Below are positions 33,901 to 45,448 of a stretch of 64,000 nucleotides of DNA, in pieces. The notes under the pieces were generated by a model. That model was not told the DNA's origin. It ran no database searches and saw nothing but the letters and a program-made list of their open reading frames with translations. Source of the stretch: Thysanoteuthis rhombus (taxonomy: Eukaryota; Mollusca; Cephalopoda; Oegopsida; Thysanoteuthidae); the NCBI GenBank assembly GCA_963457665.1, contig OY735212.1, positions 1,994,397 through 2,058,396 of the forward strand, written 5' to 3'. Within the stretch, counting starts at the first letter, position 1; each line of letters opens with the position of its first letter. A program made the translations under genes and the position numbers.

Positions 33901-36328
33901 AACAAAGAAAAATCCCAGTTGTTTGTCAATTGCATTGGTTACGTGAAACTGATGAGTAGCAATAAAATTGCAAATATCAACCCATTTGAGCTCTATTTGA
34001 GATTGTTGAACACTATCACCATAGATAAGAGTAACCTAGAAACAGTAAAGATATATACAGGTATAACCTAAATAGTTTGGTTAATTCATTCCAAAATATT
34101 CCATTCTATTCAAGGTCTTATAATTCAATGAGACTTTTTTTTCTGTTCATACTCTGAATGTCAAACAATGGAATGTTTGAATTTCAAGGATGTGTTGTGA
34201 CGTCGATTTCAGTCAGATATGAAGACACACATTTCAAGGTTACTAAGTGCACAAAATCTTGAAAAAGAATGCAAAGGCTTAAAACTTTGTCTTCTGTAAA
34301 TTTTACATGGTGCAAAGATTTTGATAGAGGTGGTAGTTGCCAATCGATCCAAGGAAACAAGATGACATGGCGAAGTCGGTAACCAAACAGGTCCATGACT
34401 TATAATGCCCCACTGGATATGTGTGAGGGAGGAGAAAGATAGATATATAAAATAGAGGAAATATAATTCAACTGCTGGAAGAAAAATGCCATTTGCACAG
34501 ACTTCCATCTGGTGATAAAATAATATAACAGAATCCATCTTTTCTTATCTAAGTTATGTAAATCTAATTCCAATCATCAATCATGGATTCCCCAACATAT
34601 TTTAGAACCAGAACTCAATTCTCTCTGAATTAAAAAAACACTTGTACAAAAAAAGAAGCTTTACAAGCAAGTTTAGAAACTATTAAATTCAAATGTTAAT
34701 TATTCAAGAAAAAAAAGCCAGGGGAAAGACACGTGGTTAACTCACTACATATTCATCTAACCCAGTTTACTCTAAAAATGATCAATGCTTGTAAAATTAT
34801 CCCTGCCTGCATGTTATGTTTTACATAACATACAATAGACAGATTTTCATTTGATGTGAAACGTGACACAAGGTTGTTCCTTACAGTGATATTTTCACCA
34901 GTCCTAAGGCTACAGTTGATGTTTGTTGCTTCAAAAGAAATTGTCCCAACAGGGTGCCTGCTGAACATCAAATAAGTCTCACAAATCAGTCACAAATTCA
35001 GGGAATCTGGTGTTCTAGCTCAATACTGTGACTTTGAACCAGATTAGGCTAAATTAGTAAATACGTAGAGTGCCTACAGTAGTGCAGCAGTTACCAAACT
35101 TTTTCACAGACAATTTAATACAAAGTATTATGATAACTGATGCTTCACTATTGTGGTCTTGTGCCAGACTAAACTAAGTTTGGTAAATATACATCCTAGA
35201 CAAACACTCGTGACTTACCAATGCATATTGTTTTTTCAGTGGAGCTGATAATCGCAAAATGCCACATCTGGATTCGCTGAGTCTAAATTGGAAAAGAAAA
35301 AGAAAAGAGGCAACAAATTGAATGTTTTTTCTCTGCAATATTTAGCTTTCCTATACAAAGTTGATTATTATGATCACTTTAGGACAAGACCTTTCAGATA
35401 ACAATAAAAGGCAGATAATATTTGGCAAAGGGGATAAAAATTTGAAATAATTTACACTAAATTTATCGTTATAAACAACTTTACATTATAAAACCGAGCC
35501 ATAGTGAGGCTACTTATGACTAAAGGTATGTGTTCCTATTATGCTGACCAAAGATATTGTTTGGAGAAGTGATGAGATACTTGGCCAGTGGAGAAAACTC
35601 CACACAGAATGGAATCATTCTCTTGCTACCAGTAAACTCCTTATTATATCTTATTGCTTACACCAGAGAAGAATATGATTTTATATATATATATATATAT
35701 ATTAATTCATTCATTCTAGCAATAAAACCGGTTGTTTTATTTAGAGTAATTCAAGTTGCTCCCACGATGGAGGGAAGACATAGCTCTGTTCTGATCATTG
35801 TGTTATATATATTATACCATATATATCAATAATAATCTTTTAAAATGATATCCAACCTTTGAGTATTGGGAAGAATATTTATAGCGTAATTAAATTTGTT
35901 CATCTGGACATGACACGATGTTTTAACGCTAACACCAGGAATTAATAAATGAAAATTTGACGACATCGAGCCAGCAGTTTTTCATTTTAAAAACAAAGGA
36001 CATCTTTGTCTATTTAACTTTTTAGCCAATTTTTCTTGTTTACAGACACATACATATATCATATATGTGTGTGTATATATAGCTCTGCTTCGTAGATTAA
36101 CTAAAAGAATTATAATGATTCGATTTCTGTTTTTTGAGGGATCGTTATCGTAACACTTCAGTTAACCATAAAATAAACACGTTTAGCAGTGATTTGACTT
36201 GTTTGTACTTGGTATTGTTTTTGGCGGAAAGAATTATTTCCTCACTTTTTTTGGAGTAAATCAGCGACGTAATCTTTTCCCGTTTTTCGTTTTCCGCTAA
36301 AAACAAAAACCAATTCGGGCGTGGCCAT
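30815..36328 (-). CDS. PMVK: Phosphomevalonate kinase (4 exons, complete)
   Basis: Phosphorylates mevalonate-5-phosphate to the diphosphate with ATP in the mevalonate (isoprenoid/sterol precursor) pathway; cytosolic or peroxisomal in animals. Exons on the minus strand are 36328-36246, 35282-35219, 33422-33125 and 30957-30815. All have AG/GT borders and matching phases, giving 195 aa against 192 in human. Visible features are the P-loop SGKRKTGKD (residues 11-19), ILRLSAPLK, WGEEKR (75-80), PGYFCR (84-89), PIWIISDARR (103-112) and RVRQQRGF. The start is the only Met fitting the family N-terminus (ATG at 36328). This is the animal-type, NMP-kinase-fold PMVK, not the GHMP type of fungi and plants. 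Short introns hold no other gene. The 3' UTR would run into an antisense LINE end. Confidence 0.95.
31838..32100 (+). repeat. Dispersed repeat family R2, copy 2 (PMVK intron 3)
   Basis: Carries AGGCTTGGGACC, TGGACTGTCTTACAG and GGATCCATGCCTTTCCCAAG, then GGCTTTAGTGCAAAGTGAAC, as in copies at 25122-25400 and 48185-48382. Confidence 0.6.
32471..32745 (-). pseudogene. Mariner transposase C-terminal relic with one terminal repeat
   Basis: The minus strand reads LPATSGFCLKRFQTMDVIKE and TRQLMAILKEDFEDC, the C-terminal region of Tc1/mariner (SETMAR-like) transposases. After this comes a terminal repeat TGGTTGGATACTTTCCAGACA (reversed at 32471-32491). Frame breaks follow, and the N-terminal half is absent. 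The same terminal sequence and protein block occur at 56232-56750. Confidence 0.75.
32775..32900 (+). repeat. tRNA-derived SINE
   Basis: A-box-like GAAGCTTTCGTAGCAGAGTG and B-box-like CAAGTTTGATTCTC, then CACTAAAAGCTCGCTCTTTGC, a layout shared with the copies near 15.5 and 29.3 kb. It lies in a PMVK intron. Confidence 0.5.
33125..33422 (-). CDS. PMVK: PMVK exon 3
   Basis: The largest exon, from TTTTTGCAG to GTGGCAG|GTACGT. Encodes residues 50-148 with WGEEKRDEDPGYFCR, PIWIISDARR and VRQQRGF, the substrate-binding and lid parts of the enzyme. Confidence 0.95.
35219..35282 (-). CDS. PMVK: PMVK exon 2
   Basis: Too short to stand out as an open frame. I located it between CAATTTAG and TTG|GTAAGT. 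It encodes LSESRCGILRLSAPLKKQYA plus Leu, aligning with the human segment around RLSGPLKEQYA. Phases match on both sides. Confidence 0.93.
36246..36328 (-). CDS. PMVK: PMVK exon 1
   Basis: Encodes MATPELVFVFSGKRKTGKDY and on to LLQK; it includes the ATP-binding P-loop. Donor AAA|GTGAGG at 36245. The exon ends two bases into a Lys codon. Confidence 0.93.
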
Positions 36329-39068
36329 CTTCGTCGTACTTGCTTCCTGGCCATGTGCTATTATGAATGAGAAACTCTTTAGAGTTTGAAGTTTAAAATA
36401 GAACCAGTTAACGGTCATCACGAAAAGATTCCCGCAGAAATTATGTAACAGGGAAATGTTGAAGTATGAAGTAAATATAATTGACAATTTTTAATTGAAT
36501 GAAATAATTAAAATGAAATGACACAAATGAAATATTTGGCATTTGAATACTAGATTTATATTATAGATTTTTTTTCTGTTTCGAATTAGGTCCAACAAAA
36601 AAACAAAAATTGGTAATTTTGAGTTGAATAAAATTACAGTTTGACGAACAATGTGTGGGGAATTTTGTTTCTTTCATTTCTTTATGAGAATCAATTAACG
36701 TTTGGCCATCCAAAGTGATTAAACACAATGAATTCTGATTCGATCGTATGAAATTGAAACTCGTAACGAGTATCCAGGATCGCCTTTAATATATGAGTCC
36801 CCGACCCCTGGGCAAAGCTATAAATGAATTTGATCTGCATACCGACCCCTGATACATGGATTCAATCGATATAATCATGAACTGATTTGAACATGAATTA
36901 TATGAACATGGGTTAATGATCTTTATGCCCTCTATCTAATATGAACTTCGATTTTTATTTTTCAAATCGAATTTTGGTGTCCCCTAAAATCTTGGGCTTC
37001 TGGGCAACTACTCAATGTGTCCATGTAATTAGACAGCCCTGTCAACATCGATACTATTGATGAAAAATTCGATTTCTTAGTTTATATCCCATTTTCCTAA
37101 TATCAATCTGAGTACTGACTAAAAAAAAAAATAGGGGGTAAGTATTTGGTGTCACACCGGTAAGCTCCGATCATGGTTTCTGACGGTGTATGCCATGTGG
37201 TACGAAGGAAGATTGGGTGACGCGATAGTTAAAAAAGGTGAGACTTTTTCTCCTTTCTGGATTAGTTTGATACACAAATATCTTTTTTCCTCATCAACTT
37301 CTTCCTTCAATTGGTTATATGTTGCATTCTGTATAGATCCTCACTCTATTTGTTGTCCATGTGCTTCGTCACGTGGTAAACATCTGTTCTTTGTGTGTTT
37401 TTGGTATCTTGAACCGGAGAAAATTCTTATTTAAAGTCGAGGAATGAATGAATGCTCAAACATTAATAAGGTTTAACTAAAAATCAGCATAAATGACGCT
37501 CAGAGTAAATAATGGCTGAGTTTATTTTAGCCCTAAACATAACGATACACCGAAATGTTGCTCGTTGATTTTGCATTCACGAAGGCTCAAATTTCAACTT
37601 CGAAATCAGTAAAAAAAAGAAAAGAAAGGTGACTAAATTACGAATCCTGGATTTCCTTTCGAAGATACTAAATTCAACGACAGCCATGAAAATTACTTGT
37701 ATTCGATGATCCTGAACTACTGTCTCTCTTGTTCCAAATGGACAAAAACTAGACATTTATATCATTTTGAGAAGCCGGTAGTCGAATTTCAATCACCTCA
37801 CTTGTATTTATCCTTCAAAATGTTCGCCAAGGGGAACAAATGATTCAGCGCTCCCTTTTAGGATCTAAACGACTCAAAATACCGATATATTTTAGTATTT
37901 CCTTGATATTCAGACTCAAAGATCGATGCCGAGAGTTTGTCTTGCTTAAAAATTTACTTGTGATATGAAAAAAGATTAGACACATTGTCTTGCTTAAACA
38001 TGCCATCAGCAAAGCCTGCAGAGTACAACAATTTATTTTTAAAAAATCGTCGATCTTGTAGTTCAACGTCTCAAATTATCACGGATGTTGTGAGGAGGGC
38101 CTTAAATCGATTTCAAGAAAATACTTAGTATTAAGCAGATAGAATAGAAGAAAACTTTCTCTTTTCAACTGTTTGTATCAGAATTTTCTTACGGATTTTT
38201 GTATTTTCAAGCGTGCAATTTACTTAAAAAAGAAACACGATACCAGTTTTCAAAAGTAAAAAAAAAAAAAATGATTGTGTTATTGAGTAAATGTTAAACA
38301 GCTACACTTGGTTTGAATAACTGATAGAGTGTTTACGATTATTTTACTCTTTGATTTTTTCTACTTGAGCCACCAAAAACTCCAAGTTCTTTGGAACTTG
38401 AAAAGTCGAGTAAACCAACTTTATGTAGATTAGTTTCATCATCATAACGTTGACTGTTGAATTGAAATATAAAGTGCAATGTTCTTGATTCACTTCTAAT
38501 GAGATATAAGTAACGGCCATATCCTGGCAGTCTGAGTTGTTGCAATGAGAAGCAACTAAAATTAAGATGAGAAAATACTTGTTGAAATTATTATTCATCG
38601 ACAATGTTTCATTTAATAAAAAATACATCAAGATAATATTGTTGCTACTTGTGTGAAGACAATGATGAATATGGTGCTGAGTGAACTATGAAAAATGAAG
38701 GGCAAGTTTAAAGGTTAGATTAGATCTTCAGCCAACCGTTGGGTTCTTGTAGCTTAATCCATAAGAGCAACTGACAAAAGGAATGCGAGTTCAAATTTCA
38801 CTGAGAGCTTGTTTTTTTTTAATTTTTGATCCATGTTGTTCAGTAAATAGACTTATGATCTGAGTAATTGCAATGAAAGAAAATACTCATCAGAATTAAT
38901 GATGGTTAAAATAAAAACAGTTGAAACTTTGATAGTGAAAAGATCATCAAAGTACAAGATTATGATGTCCTGTCTCTGACAATTGTTTTACTTGTAATTT
39001 GATGTTGACAATTTTGTGATGTTTTGAAATTTATGTATTTCCTCATTAAACATTGATTAACTCAGACT
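36329..39068. other. Divergent intergenic region between PMVK and TRMT1
   Basis: About 2.7 kb without a recognisable gene. PMVK reads leftward and TRMT1 rightward, so promoters of both should lie here. No TATA box or CpG-rich core is obvious. It holds a tRNA-like SINE near 38.75 kb. Confidence 0.55.
38744..38812 (+). repeat. tRNA-derived SINE head
   Basis: GTAGCTTAATCCATAAGAGC resembles a tRNA A box and D-arm. GCGAGTTCAAATTTC, about 30 bases on, resembles a B box. It is followed by a CACTGAGAGCTTG tail. The pairing does not support an intact tRNA. Confidence 0.5.
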
Positions 39069-39391
39069 AGTTTCCCCATCTTGGTTGTTATAGTCACAGC
39101 GTTTCAGCCGTTTTACCCTCTGGTCTTCTTCAGGTGTCTGTCATATTTTGTAACTTTTCTGGAATTACTTCATTACTTGGGTGTGGGGTGATTTGTTCTC
39201 ATTCTGCTTTTCATGCCAGTGTGGAATATCTTGTATGGTTTGATTCTTCCTTGCCGTATGTTATTTGTCTGCCTCTTCCACAGAGTATATGACTCTCTGG
39301 CATGACCTGACCCACTGATTGAACTCATGACAGCCAGGCAGATCTCTAGGTCAAAATGTTGTCACTATAACAACCAAGATGAGGACTTTAG
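39069..39391. mobile_element. Inverted-repeat element family M1, copy just before TRMT1
   Basis: The left end CCATCTTGGTTGTTATAGTC and right end ACTATAACAACCAAGATGAG are reverse complements. The interior matches the 8230-8551 copy (TCTTCTTCAGGTGTCTGTC; GTTCTCATTCTGCTTTTCATG). The right arm supplies an ATG (39379) that is in frame with TRMT1. Confidence 0.75.
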
Positions 39392-39570
39392 TCCATGTAA
39401 ATCAGTCTATGATAAGGATAATTCTCTGTCTCTGCAATTTGGACCAAATTTTTCTCGTTTCAATCAATTTCAGTTGGATGATCATCACGCAGAGATTCCA
39501 TCAAGTAGTATCAAGTTATTCCCCCCATCGCATCACCAACGTCATTTTGCATTTAGTTAGATTGTGTAAA

Positions 39571-40901
39571 ATGTCCTCATCTGTTTCAATGGAGTGCGGC
39601 ACCTTAGCCAAGTCATGCGAAGACGATGTTAATATTGTGTCAGAGGGAAAAGCCCAAGTTTTACAACCAAAGTCAGTATTTTACAACCCGGTCCAAGAGT
39701 TCAACAGGGATTTGACTGTTGCTGTGATATCGGAATTTTCCCGTCAGTTTATTCAGGATCCGTTGCATCAGAAGCAGGTGGCTGCTGTGTGTCACCGTCT
39801 CCAGAAAGAAACGACCAAAAGTGATGACGTCAGCATGGGTCATGAAGACCTGCGTGACAGGAACGCTGATTCTCAGAGTACCAAAAATGATCAGCTTCAG
39901 ACAGAAAATGGTTTTGCAAAGGAAACAGCGGCTCTGGAGGCTGGCAAGGTATGCAAGAGTGGAATCCGTATTCTTGAAGGTCTGTCGGCATCGGGACTTC
40001 GCTCTGTACGATTTGGACTGGAAGTACCTGGTGTAAGGGAGATAATCGCCAATGACTTTGACCAAAATGCTGTCATGTACATCGAGAAAAACATACAGAA
40101 AAATAAGTTGGAAGATTTGGTGAAGGCGCATTGTGGTGATGCCTCAATGGTTATGTATGAGAATCGTGAATACGAAAATCGATTTGATGTGATCGATCTT
40201 GATCCTTATGGAAGCCCTGCCCGATTTCTCGATGGGGCTGTACAGGCTGTGTCTGATGGAGGCCTCTTATGTGTCACTTGTACTGACACCGCTATCCTCT
40301 GCGGTAATGCTCCTGAAACATGTTTCTCTAAATATCGGGGAATGTCTCTGAAAGCCAACTTCTGCCACGAGATGGGACTTCGGATCATTCTTCAAGCCAT
40401 CGAAACACATGCCAATGCGTATTCCCGCTACATTCAGCCCCTTGTCTCGATAAGTGCCGATTTTTATATGCGTGTCTTTGTGCGCATCTTCAAGGGACAG
40501 AACAAGGTGAAGCAGTCGGTCACAAAGCTGGCAATGGTCTATCATTGTGTTGGCTGTGGGACCTTCAATCTGCAACGGATTGGAGAAAAAACACCCACAA
40601 AAGGAAACAATTTCAAATACACACCAGCAGCAGGCCCACCTGTCAATTCAACATGTGATCACTGTGGGTCACGTCACAATATCGGGGGTCCAATTTGGGC
40701 TGACACCTTGCATGACAAGGATTTCTTACAGAAAGTGATCACATCATTGGAGAAAGAGGATTTTCAACTAAGCACAAAGGACCGTATCTTAGGGATGCTC
40801 TCCATGGCCCATGAAGAACTCCCTGATGTTCCACTCTATTATATTGCTGATGGCATCTGTGATAGGCTTCATTGTATTGCGCCAAGCCTGCTACAAGTCA
40901 G
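39571..40901 (+). CDS. TRMT1: TRMT1 exon 1 (methyltransferase domain)
   Basis: A 1.33 kb exon holding nearly the whole Rossmann methyltransferase domain and the zinc ribbon. It ends CAAGTCAG|GTAGGT inside an Arg codon that the next exon completes. If a 5' non-coding exon exists, the acceptor near TTTGCATTTAG (39546-39556) is a candidate. Confidence 0.92.
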
Positions 40902-41966
40902 GTAGGTTGTCTACGATAAAATTCACTTGGTTTAATTTAGCACATCTTCAGGCTTTTCTGATAGTCCCAATTAGAAGCTGACATCCATGATTTTAGGGTA
41001 TAGAGATACAGAAAAAAAAAATTAACTCAATTTGTAGTCTTAGTTTGGGGTCAAATTTTAACAGCAATTTGATCTTGGAGAATCAAAACATATCTACCTT
41101 TCTTCCGAAAGTCAGTTTAGTGTATATTTTTAGTTAAGCTTCAGATCAGTCAAGTTGCCAGATTTTTGCAGCTTTGCCAGAAATAATTCTGACAAAGCTG
41201 CAAAAATCTGGCTGTTTTGGAATTATACAATCATGAAAATTCTATTGGTCTCGACCTGGCCAAATATTCATAAGTTGTTAAGTTCATTTAATTGGTCCAA
41301 GGGTTGGTATTAGGGTTTTCATGACAGGGACTAATGGAGAAGAAATAGCATTTTGGGTCTTCAGTAAAAAAAAATATGCAGCTGAATCTTTTTGTTGTCT
41401 TTCTATGCTTCCATAGTTTGGAATAATGGATGTCAGCATTTGTCGGAGACTAGCAAAAAGATCCCATATTTACTTCAATGGGAATAGATTGTACAAGTTA
41501 GAATGACTATTAAGAGAACTTTTCTCTTTGAATTGAAATATTCACTTCAGTTTATATTGGGTGGGATTTTGTGTGAAAAGAGAAAGCTCCTCTGACACAA
41601 TATGCCTCCCAACATAGCATGCATTCTTTTAGTTTAAATGTTAGCAACTGGACTTACAGGTCACTGGTATTAAGTTTAATCTTTGCTAGAATCTTCAGAA
41701 TTGTTGACTTTTTCCTATAGAGATGCCTATAAATCGTCAATATCTCTGAAGAAATAGAAAGCAATTTTGGAATTAGATTAAATATGTTTTTTATGTTTTA
41801 ATTATCAATTTTTGTATTTTTTCCTACATCTTATTGTTACCAATTTGGTAAAGGTGTGGTTAAAACGTTATATATATACATATATATATAGTAGAATGTG
41901 GATTCGCTACATAAACTAGCTCATGTGTATGCCCTCTCTGGGCTTCATTAGCAAATCCACATTCTA

Positions 41967-42019
<53 letters not shown>

Positions 42020-45000
42020 AATGATTGTTGGAAATTATCACTTTTTTAGGTCAGCAATTCTGAATGGAGGTTACAGGGTTTCCTTATCCCATTGTGCTAA
42101 AAATTCCCATAAAACTGATGCCCCAGCTGAATTCATTTGGGTAAGTATCCTTTTAAATTTTCTATTCATATTCAAGTTAGTATGGACTGAGGAAAAAGAC
42201 TCCAGAATTTCAGCTATTTACAAGAATGTTGCTGTCATCTTGTTAAGGGAATAAGAATTAAATTGACCCATGAATTATTCACTCTTTTAGTCTATTTTAT
42301 GTAGATGTATGTGAAGGCTGTCTTCTATTTTGGACATTTTGATCTTTTCATTTTCTTTTTTTCTCTTTCAGGATATTATGCGAGCATGGATCAAAGATCA
42401 CCCAGTGAAAGAGTCTCGTTTGCAGGAAGGCAGTATTGTCAAGGCCATTACGGACAGAGCGCCCAAACATGAAATCTCATTTGAGCTTCATCCAGATGCT
42501 AACCCTCCTTCTCGTAAACAAGGTATGCTTCGTTGGCAAATCAACCCTGAGCCATGCTGGGGTCCACGGCCTCGAGCCCGAGCAACGCAAGTTGAGGAAT
42601 CTTCTTCTGATACAAAAAAAGAAAAGGACAAAAAACGTAAACGAGAAAAAGTAAGAAATGTTTTTTTTCCTTTTTTGTATCTTTCACCAGCATTTGTTGA
42701 ACTTTTTAAAAATTTATTGTTGTATGAAGTATTACAAATCATTATTAATTTCTGACTACTATATAACTTCATTAAAATTTTTTTAGCTTATATCCGCACG
42801 ATACAATAACCCCAAAGTTTCTCTGTCCACACCATATCTTTCAGAAAGTTCTCAATGTATTTCAATTAAATTTTGTCAAAGTGAGCAATAGACTAAGGAA
42901 AAACTGATTGAAATTTGGTGTGGATCCATCAACAATTACCTCCCTTATGTTATAGCTGTCAACACAGGCGTTTCGTTTCAACACAAAGATTTATGTGTTT
43001 TGATTGTAAATAACTCAAAAGAACTTGCTCAGAGGCATTTGATTCATTTCATATATGAAATTTCCTTTCCAACAATATACAGAAGGTCTATATTTGTTAC
43101 AAACTTCTTTTTTGTTCTAACAAGTTCACCATGGCGAAAATCCGTCATTCTGAAGAATGGTGCCAAAGTATCTCTACTCAAGATATTCTTACTCACTGAA
43201 AGCTCCTTTAGCATGTTAAATTGGTTACATTAGTCAACTCAAAAATTCTTACGATGCTCTACTGCTGTGCCTGGATTTCATTCTTTCTTTCCAATCAATG
43301 CCGTTTACTTGTTGATCTGCATCCTTAGGAGAGTTTTGATCAAAAAAGCAATGGAAAAATTATGATGATGAGTAGTAGAATATAACTAATAATGACTCGT
43401 ACTTTTTTTGGATTTGATTCTTTTCTTAATTGAAGAAGAAAGAGTTTTTCTGGATTTTAGTAGATAAGGTCTTCTAATCATTGTATGTGGGTTGTTTAGA
43501 GTAATTTCCTTGGTATATGTTTGTTACTGGTACGCATACTAAAACATCAAAGGAAGGTAACAAATAACACTGGCTCAAGTGGCTGTATTTGGAAGTATTT
43601 TATCGAATTCAATTATCTTGGATATGATTTAGTTTGGGGGTTACGGAGTTGGGGTAGTTTCAGGGTTGATATTGCAAGTAACAACAGAAAACAATTGAAC
43701 ATTTTTTTTATAATCACAAAATTAAAAGATATATGCTAGCAACTTACAATAAAAATTCATTGAACAACCTTAAAACTAACTCTAACCATTGAAACTATCC
43801 ATGAAATTAAATTCTATCCTTTATGACTGAATTTGATAAAATACAGTTTTGTATGGTCAAGTTTTCTGCCTTCATTTATTCCTCAATATGTTAGTCGCAA
43901 CAGCCTTATTTGTTACCTCCCTTTGATACTTCAGTTTGTGAACCAGTAACAAACCTTTATCATTTCCTCATCTTTGTTGTTTGTTTTTATTTCCTTCAAC
44001 GTTTCAGTCGTGTTCTTTCTGGACTAACTTGGGTGTATTGTATTTGTTGCATAACTCTTTCTCTCTTCTCTCATTTGATCTTGTGCCTCACTCAACTAAG
44101 CAATGTAAAAGTCACAAGTTTGTGATGTTCGTTTTCTCTGAAATTTTCTGGTGATAGATTTGTGGTTGGTGAAGAGAAAATCACAAAGCTATTCATCCTT
44201 CTTAATGTGAATCATCAATTATGAATAACGATTGACTTTTATTTCCAGCACATTAAAACAGTTTATTGACTTTGCCAATCTGCCAGGGAAAGGGGCTCTA
44301 AATTTTGATGAATTCTCATCTCTGTTGAACTCTAAATATATAAGGTGGATAACTCTGGTCGCTTGAAGAGAGGATTATCTACTCTTACTCTTTAGGGCTG
44401 ATAGTCTGTTCTTTGACTTAGTTCAAGGATCACCAAATTTTTCAGGTCATCAGTCCCTTCACAGAATCTTTGATCCCTTATGGACCCCCATATAAAAAAA
44501 ATAGAGAAATAGATAATAATCAAGTGGTTGCACTTATTATAATCATTTGATGGGGAAACTGTACCCCACACTCTACTTTCCGCTGTGATTTTCAACACCG
44601 AAGCAGCAACTTCCGGCCATCTGTTCTCACGGCTTTCATATCAACAACTATGTCTGAATAAACAATAAATAAAATCGATAGATGATAAGACGAATTATAT
44701 ATAAATCAGAAAAGTTTATAAGAAAGTTGTAATTTATCTCCTTTTATTTCATATACGGATGTCAGCTTTGACTCCCCTCAATTCAATAGACATCTTCCCC
44801 GTCATTTATTGACGCCCTTTGACCCCAAAACATTCATCAACCTCTGGGAAACCCCCTTAAGTTGAATGTCGATTGTAGTTTGTGTTCAGGTAAAGTCAGT
44901 GGGTAGTGATCTGCAAAACTGGAGCCTTGTCATCGTATACTGAGTTCAAACTTAGTCTGTGTTAGAGCACAATTGTTATGAGACAAGGAAGATAGTTCAA

Positions 45001-45384
45001 CCATATCATATGCAATGTTGATATACTTGTTCAGTAAATCCTACCTGTGGTAACTTTGGTTACTTAAATTGCCAGGATATATGTGAGCACACTATGTAAT
45101 TGATAATATGACACATCTTACTTTCATTATCCTCTTATCAAAAGATCATCGGTGTTCAATGAACCATGTAGATATCTCATTTATTTTTTTTTTTGCTCAC
45201 TTTCTTTCTTTCTTTCTTCCAGAATGATCGTGATTTGAAGATGTATCCTTGTAAACAGTTCAAAGCTGGAAATTGTGAACATGGTGACGATTGTGTCTAC
45301 AGTCACAATCTTGATGTGGTTGGCAAAAAAGAGACGAATGCTAAGAGAACAATCACAGAAGAAGTGGAAAAAGAATCTTCTTAG
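39571..45384 (+). CDS. TRMT1: tRNA (guanine26-N2)-dimethyltransferase, TRMT1-type (4 exons, complete)
   Basis: Makes N2,N2-dimethylguanosine at position 26 of cytosolic and mitochondrial tRNAs, using S-adenosylmethionine. Exons are 39571-40901, 42050-42140, 42372-42650 and 45223-45384, all phase-consistent, giving 620 aa (human 659). Visible features are the Trm1 N-terminal block VFYNPVQEFNRDLTVAVI, the SAM-binding motif ILEGLSASGLRS (residues 134-145), the catalytic motif DLDPYGSP (from 209), zinc-ribbon pairs CVGC (326-329) and CDHC (362-365), the TDAPAEFIW block, NPEPCWGPRPRAR, a Lys/Arg-rich nuclear-localisation-like run KKRKREK, and a C-terminal CCCH zinc finger (C577, C585, C591, H595). 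I chose ATG 39571. An in-frame ATG at 39379 would add 64 residues, but it lies in a transposon end and the added text is unlike TRMT1. Confidence 0.95.
41157..41212. repeat. Near-perfect 26-bp hairpin in TRMT1 intron 1
   Basis: Arm 41157-41182 (GCCAGATTTTTGCAGCTTTG onward) and arm 41187-41212 are reverse complements with one mismatch, separated by the four bases ATAA. The one mismatch would be a G-U pair in a minus-strand transcript. The loop is shorter than usual for a microRNA precursor. Confidence 0.9.
41889..41971. mobile_element. Mini foldback embedded in TA microsatellites (TRMT1 intron 1)
   Basis: ATAGTAGAATGTGGATTCGCT on the left is mirrored by AGCAAATCCACATTCTACTAT on the right with one mismatch. 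About 41 bases lie between. TA repeats flank both sides (about 41870-41890 and 41972-42016). Confidence 0.8.
41972..42016. repeat. (TA)n microsatellite
   Basis: About 22 TA units shortly before TRMT1 exon 2. Confidence 0.9.
42050..42140 (+). CDS. TRMT1: TRMT1 exon 2
   Basis: Acceptor CTTTTTTAG, donor TTTGG|GTAAGT. Encodes SAILNGGYRVSLSHCAKNS and HKTDAPAEFIW, the conserved Trm1 C-terminal substrate region. It lies 35 bases after a long (TA)n run. Confidence 0.94.
42372..42650 (+). CDS. TRMT1: TRMT1 exon 3
   Basis: Acceptor TTCTCTTTCAG, donor AAA|GTAAGA. Encodes DIMRAWIKDHPVK, HPDANPPSRKQGMLRWQINP, the WGPRPRAR element and a basic KKDKKRKREK-like stretch that could act as a nuclear-localisation signal. 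Confidence 0.94.
44416..44868. mobile_element. Possible hAT-like element in TRMT1 intron 3
   Basis: The edge AAGGATCACCAAATTTTTCAG and far edge CAACCTCTGGGAAACCCCC resemble hAT MITE ends, with GATCCCTTATGGACCCCCA inside. No clean target duplication. Limits are uncertain. Confidence 0.3.
45223..45384 (+). CDS. TRMT1: TRMT1 exon 4 (CCCH zinc finger)
   Basis: Acceptor CTTTCTTCCAG after a (TTTC)n run. Encodes YPCKQFKAGNCEHGDDCVYS plus His, a C-x7-C-x5-C-x3-H zinc finger as in animal TRMT1, and an acidic tail before TAG at 45382-45384. Confidence 0.94.
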   Translation, partial: NDRDLKMYPCKQFKAGNCEHGDDCVYSHNLDVVGKKETNAKRTITEEVEKESS

Positions 45385-45448
45385 CTTGTATTTCATGCAA
45401 GAAACAATGTGTCAGCCTCAAATTGGTGAATGCCTCAGATCAGGATTT

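Noticed and set aside
34753-34971. Extra PMVK exon between exons 2 and 3
   Set aside because: Exon 2 and exon 3 already join in phase with full agreement to the family; this frame has no similarity.
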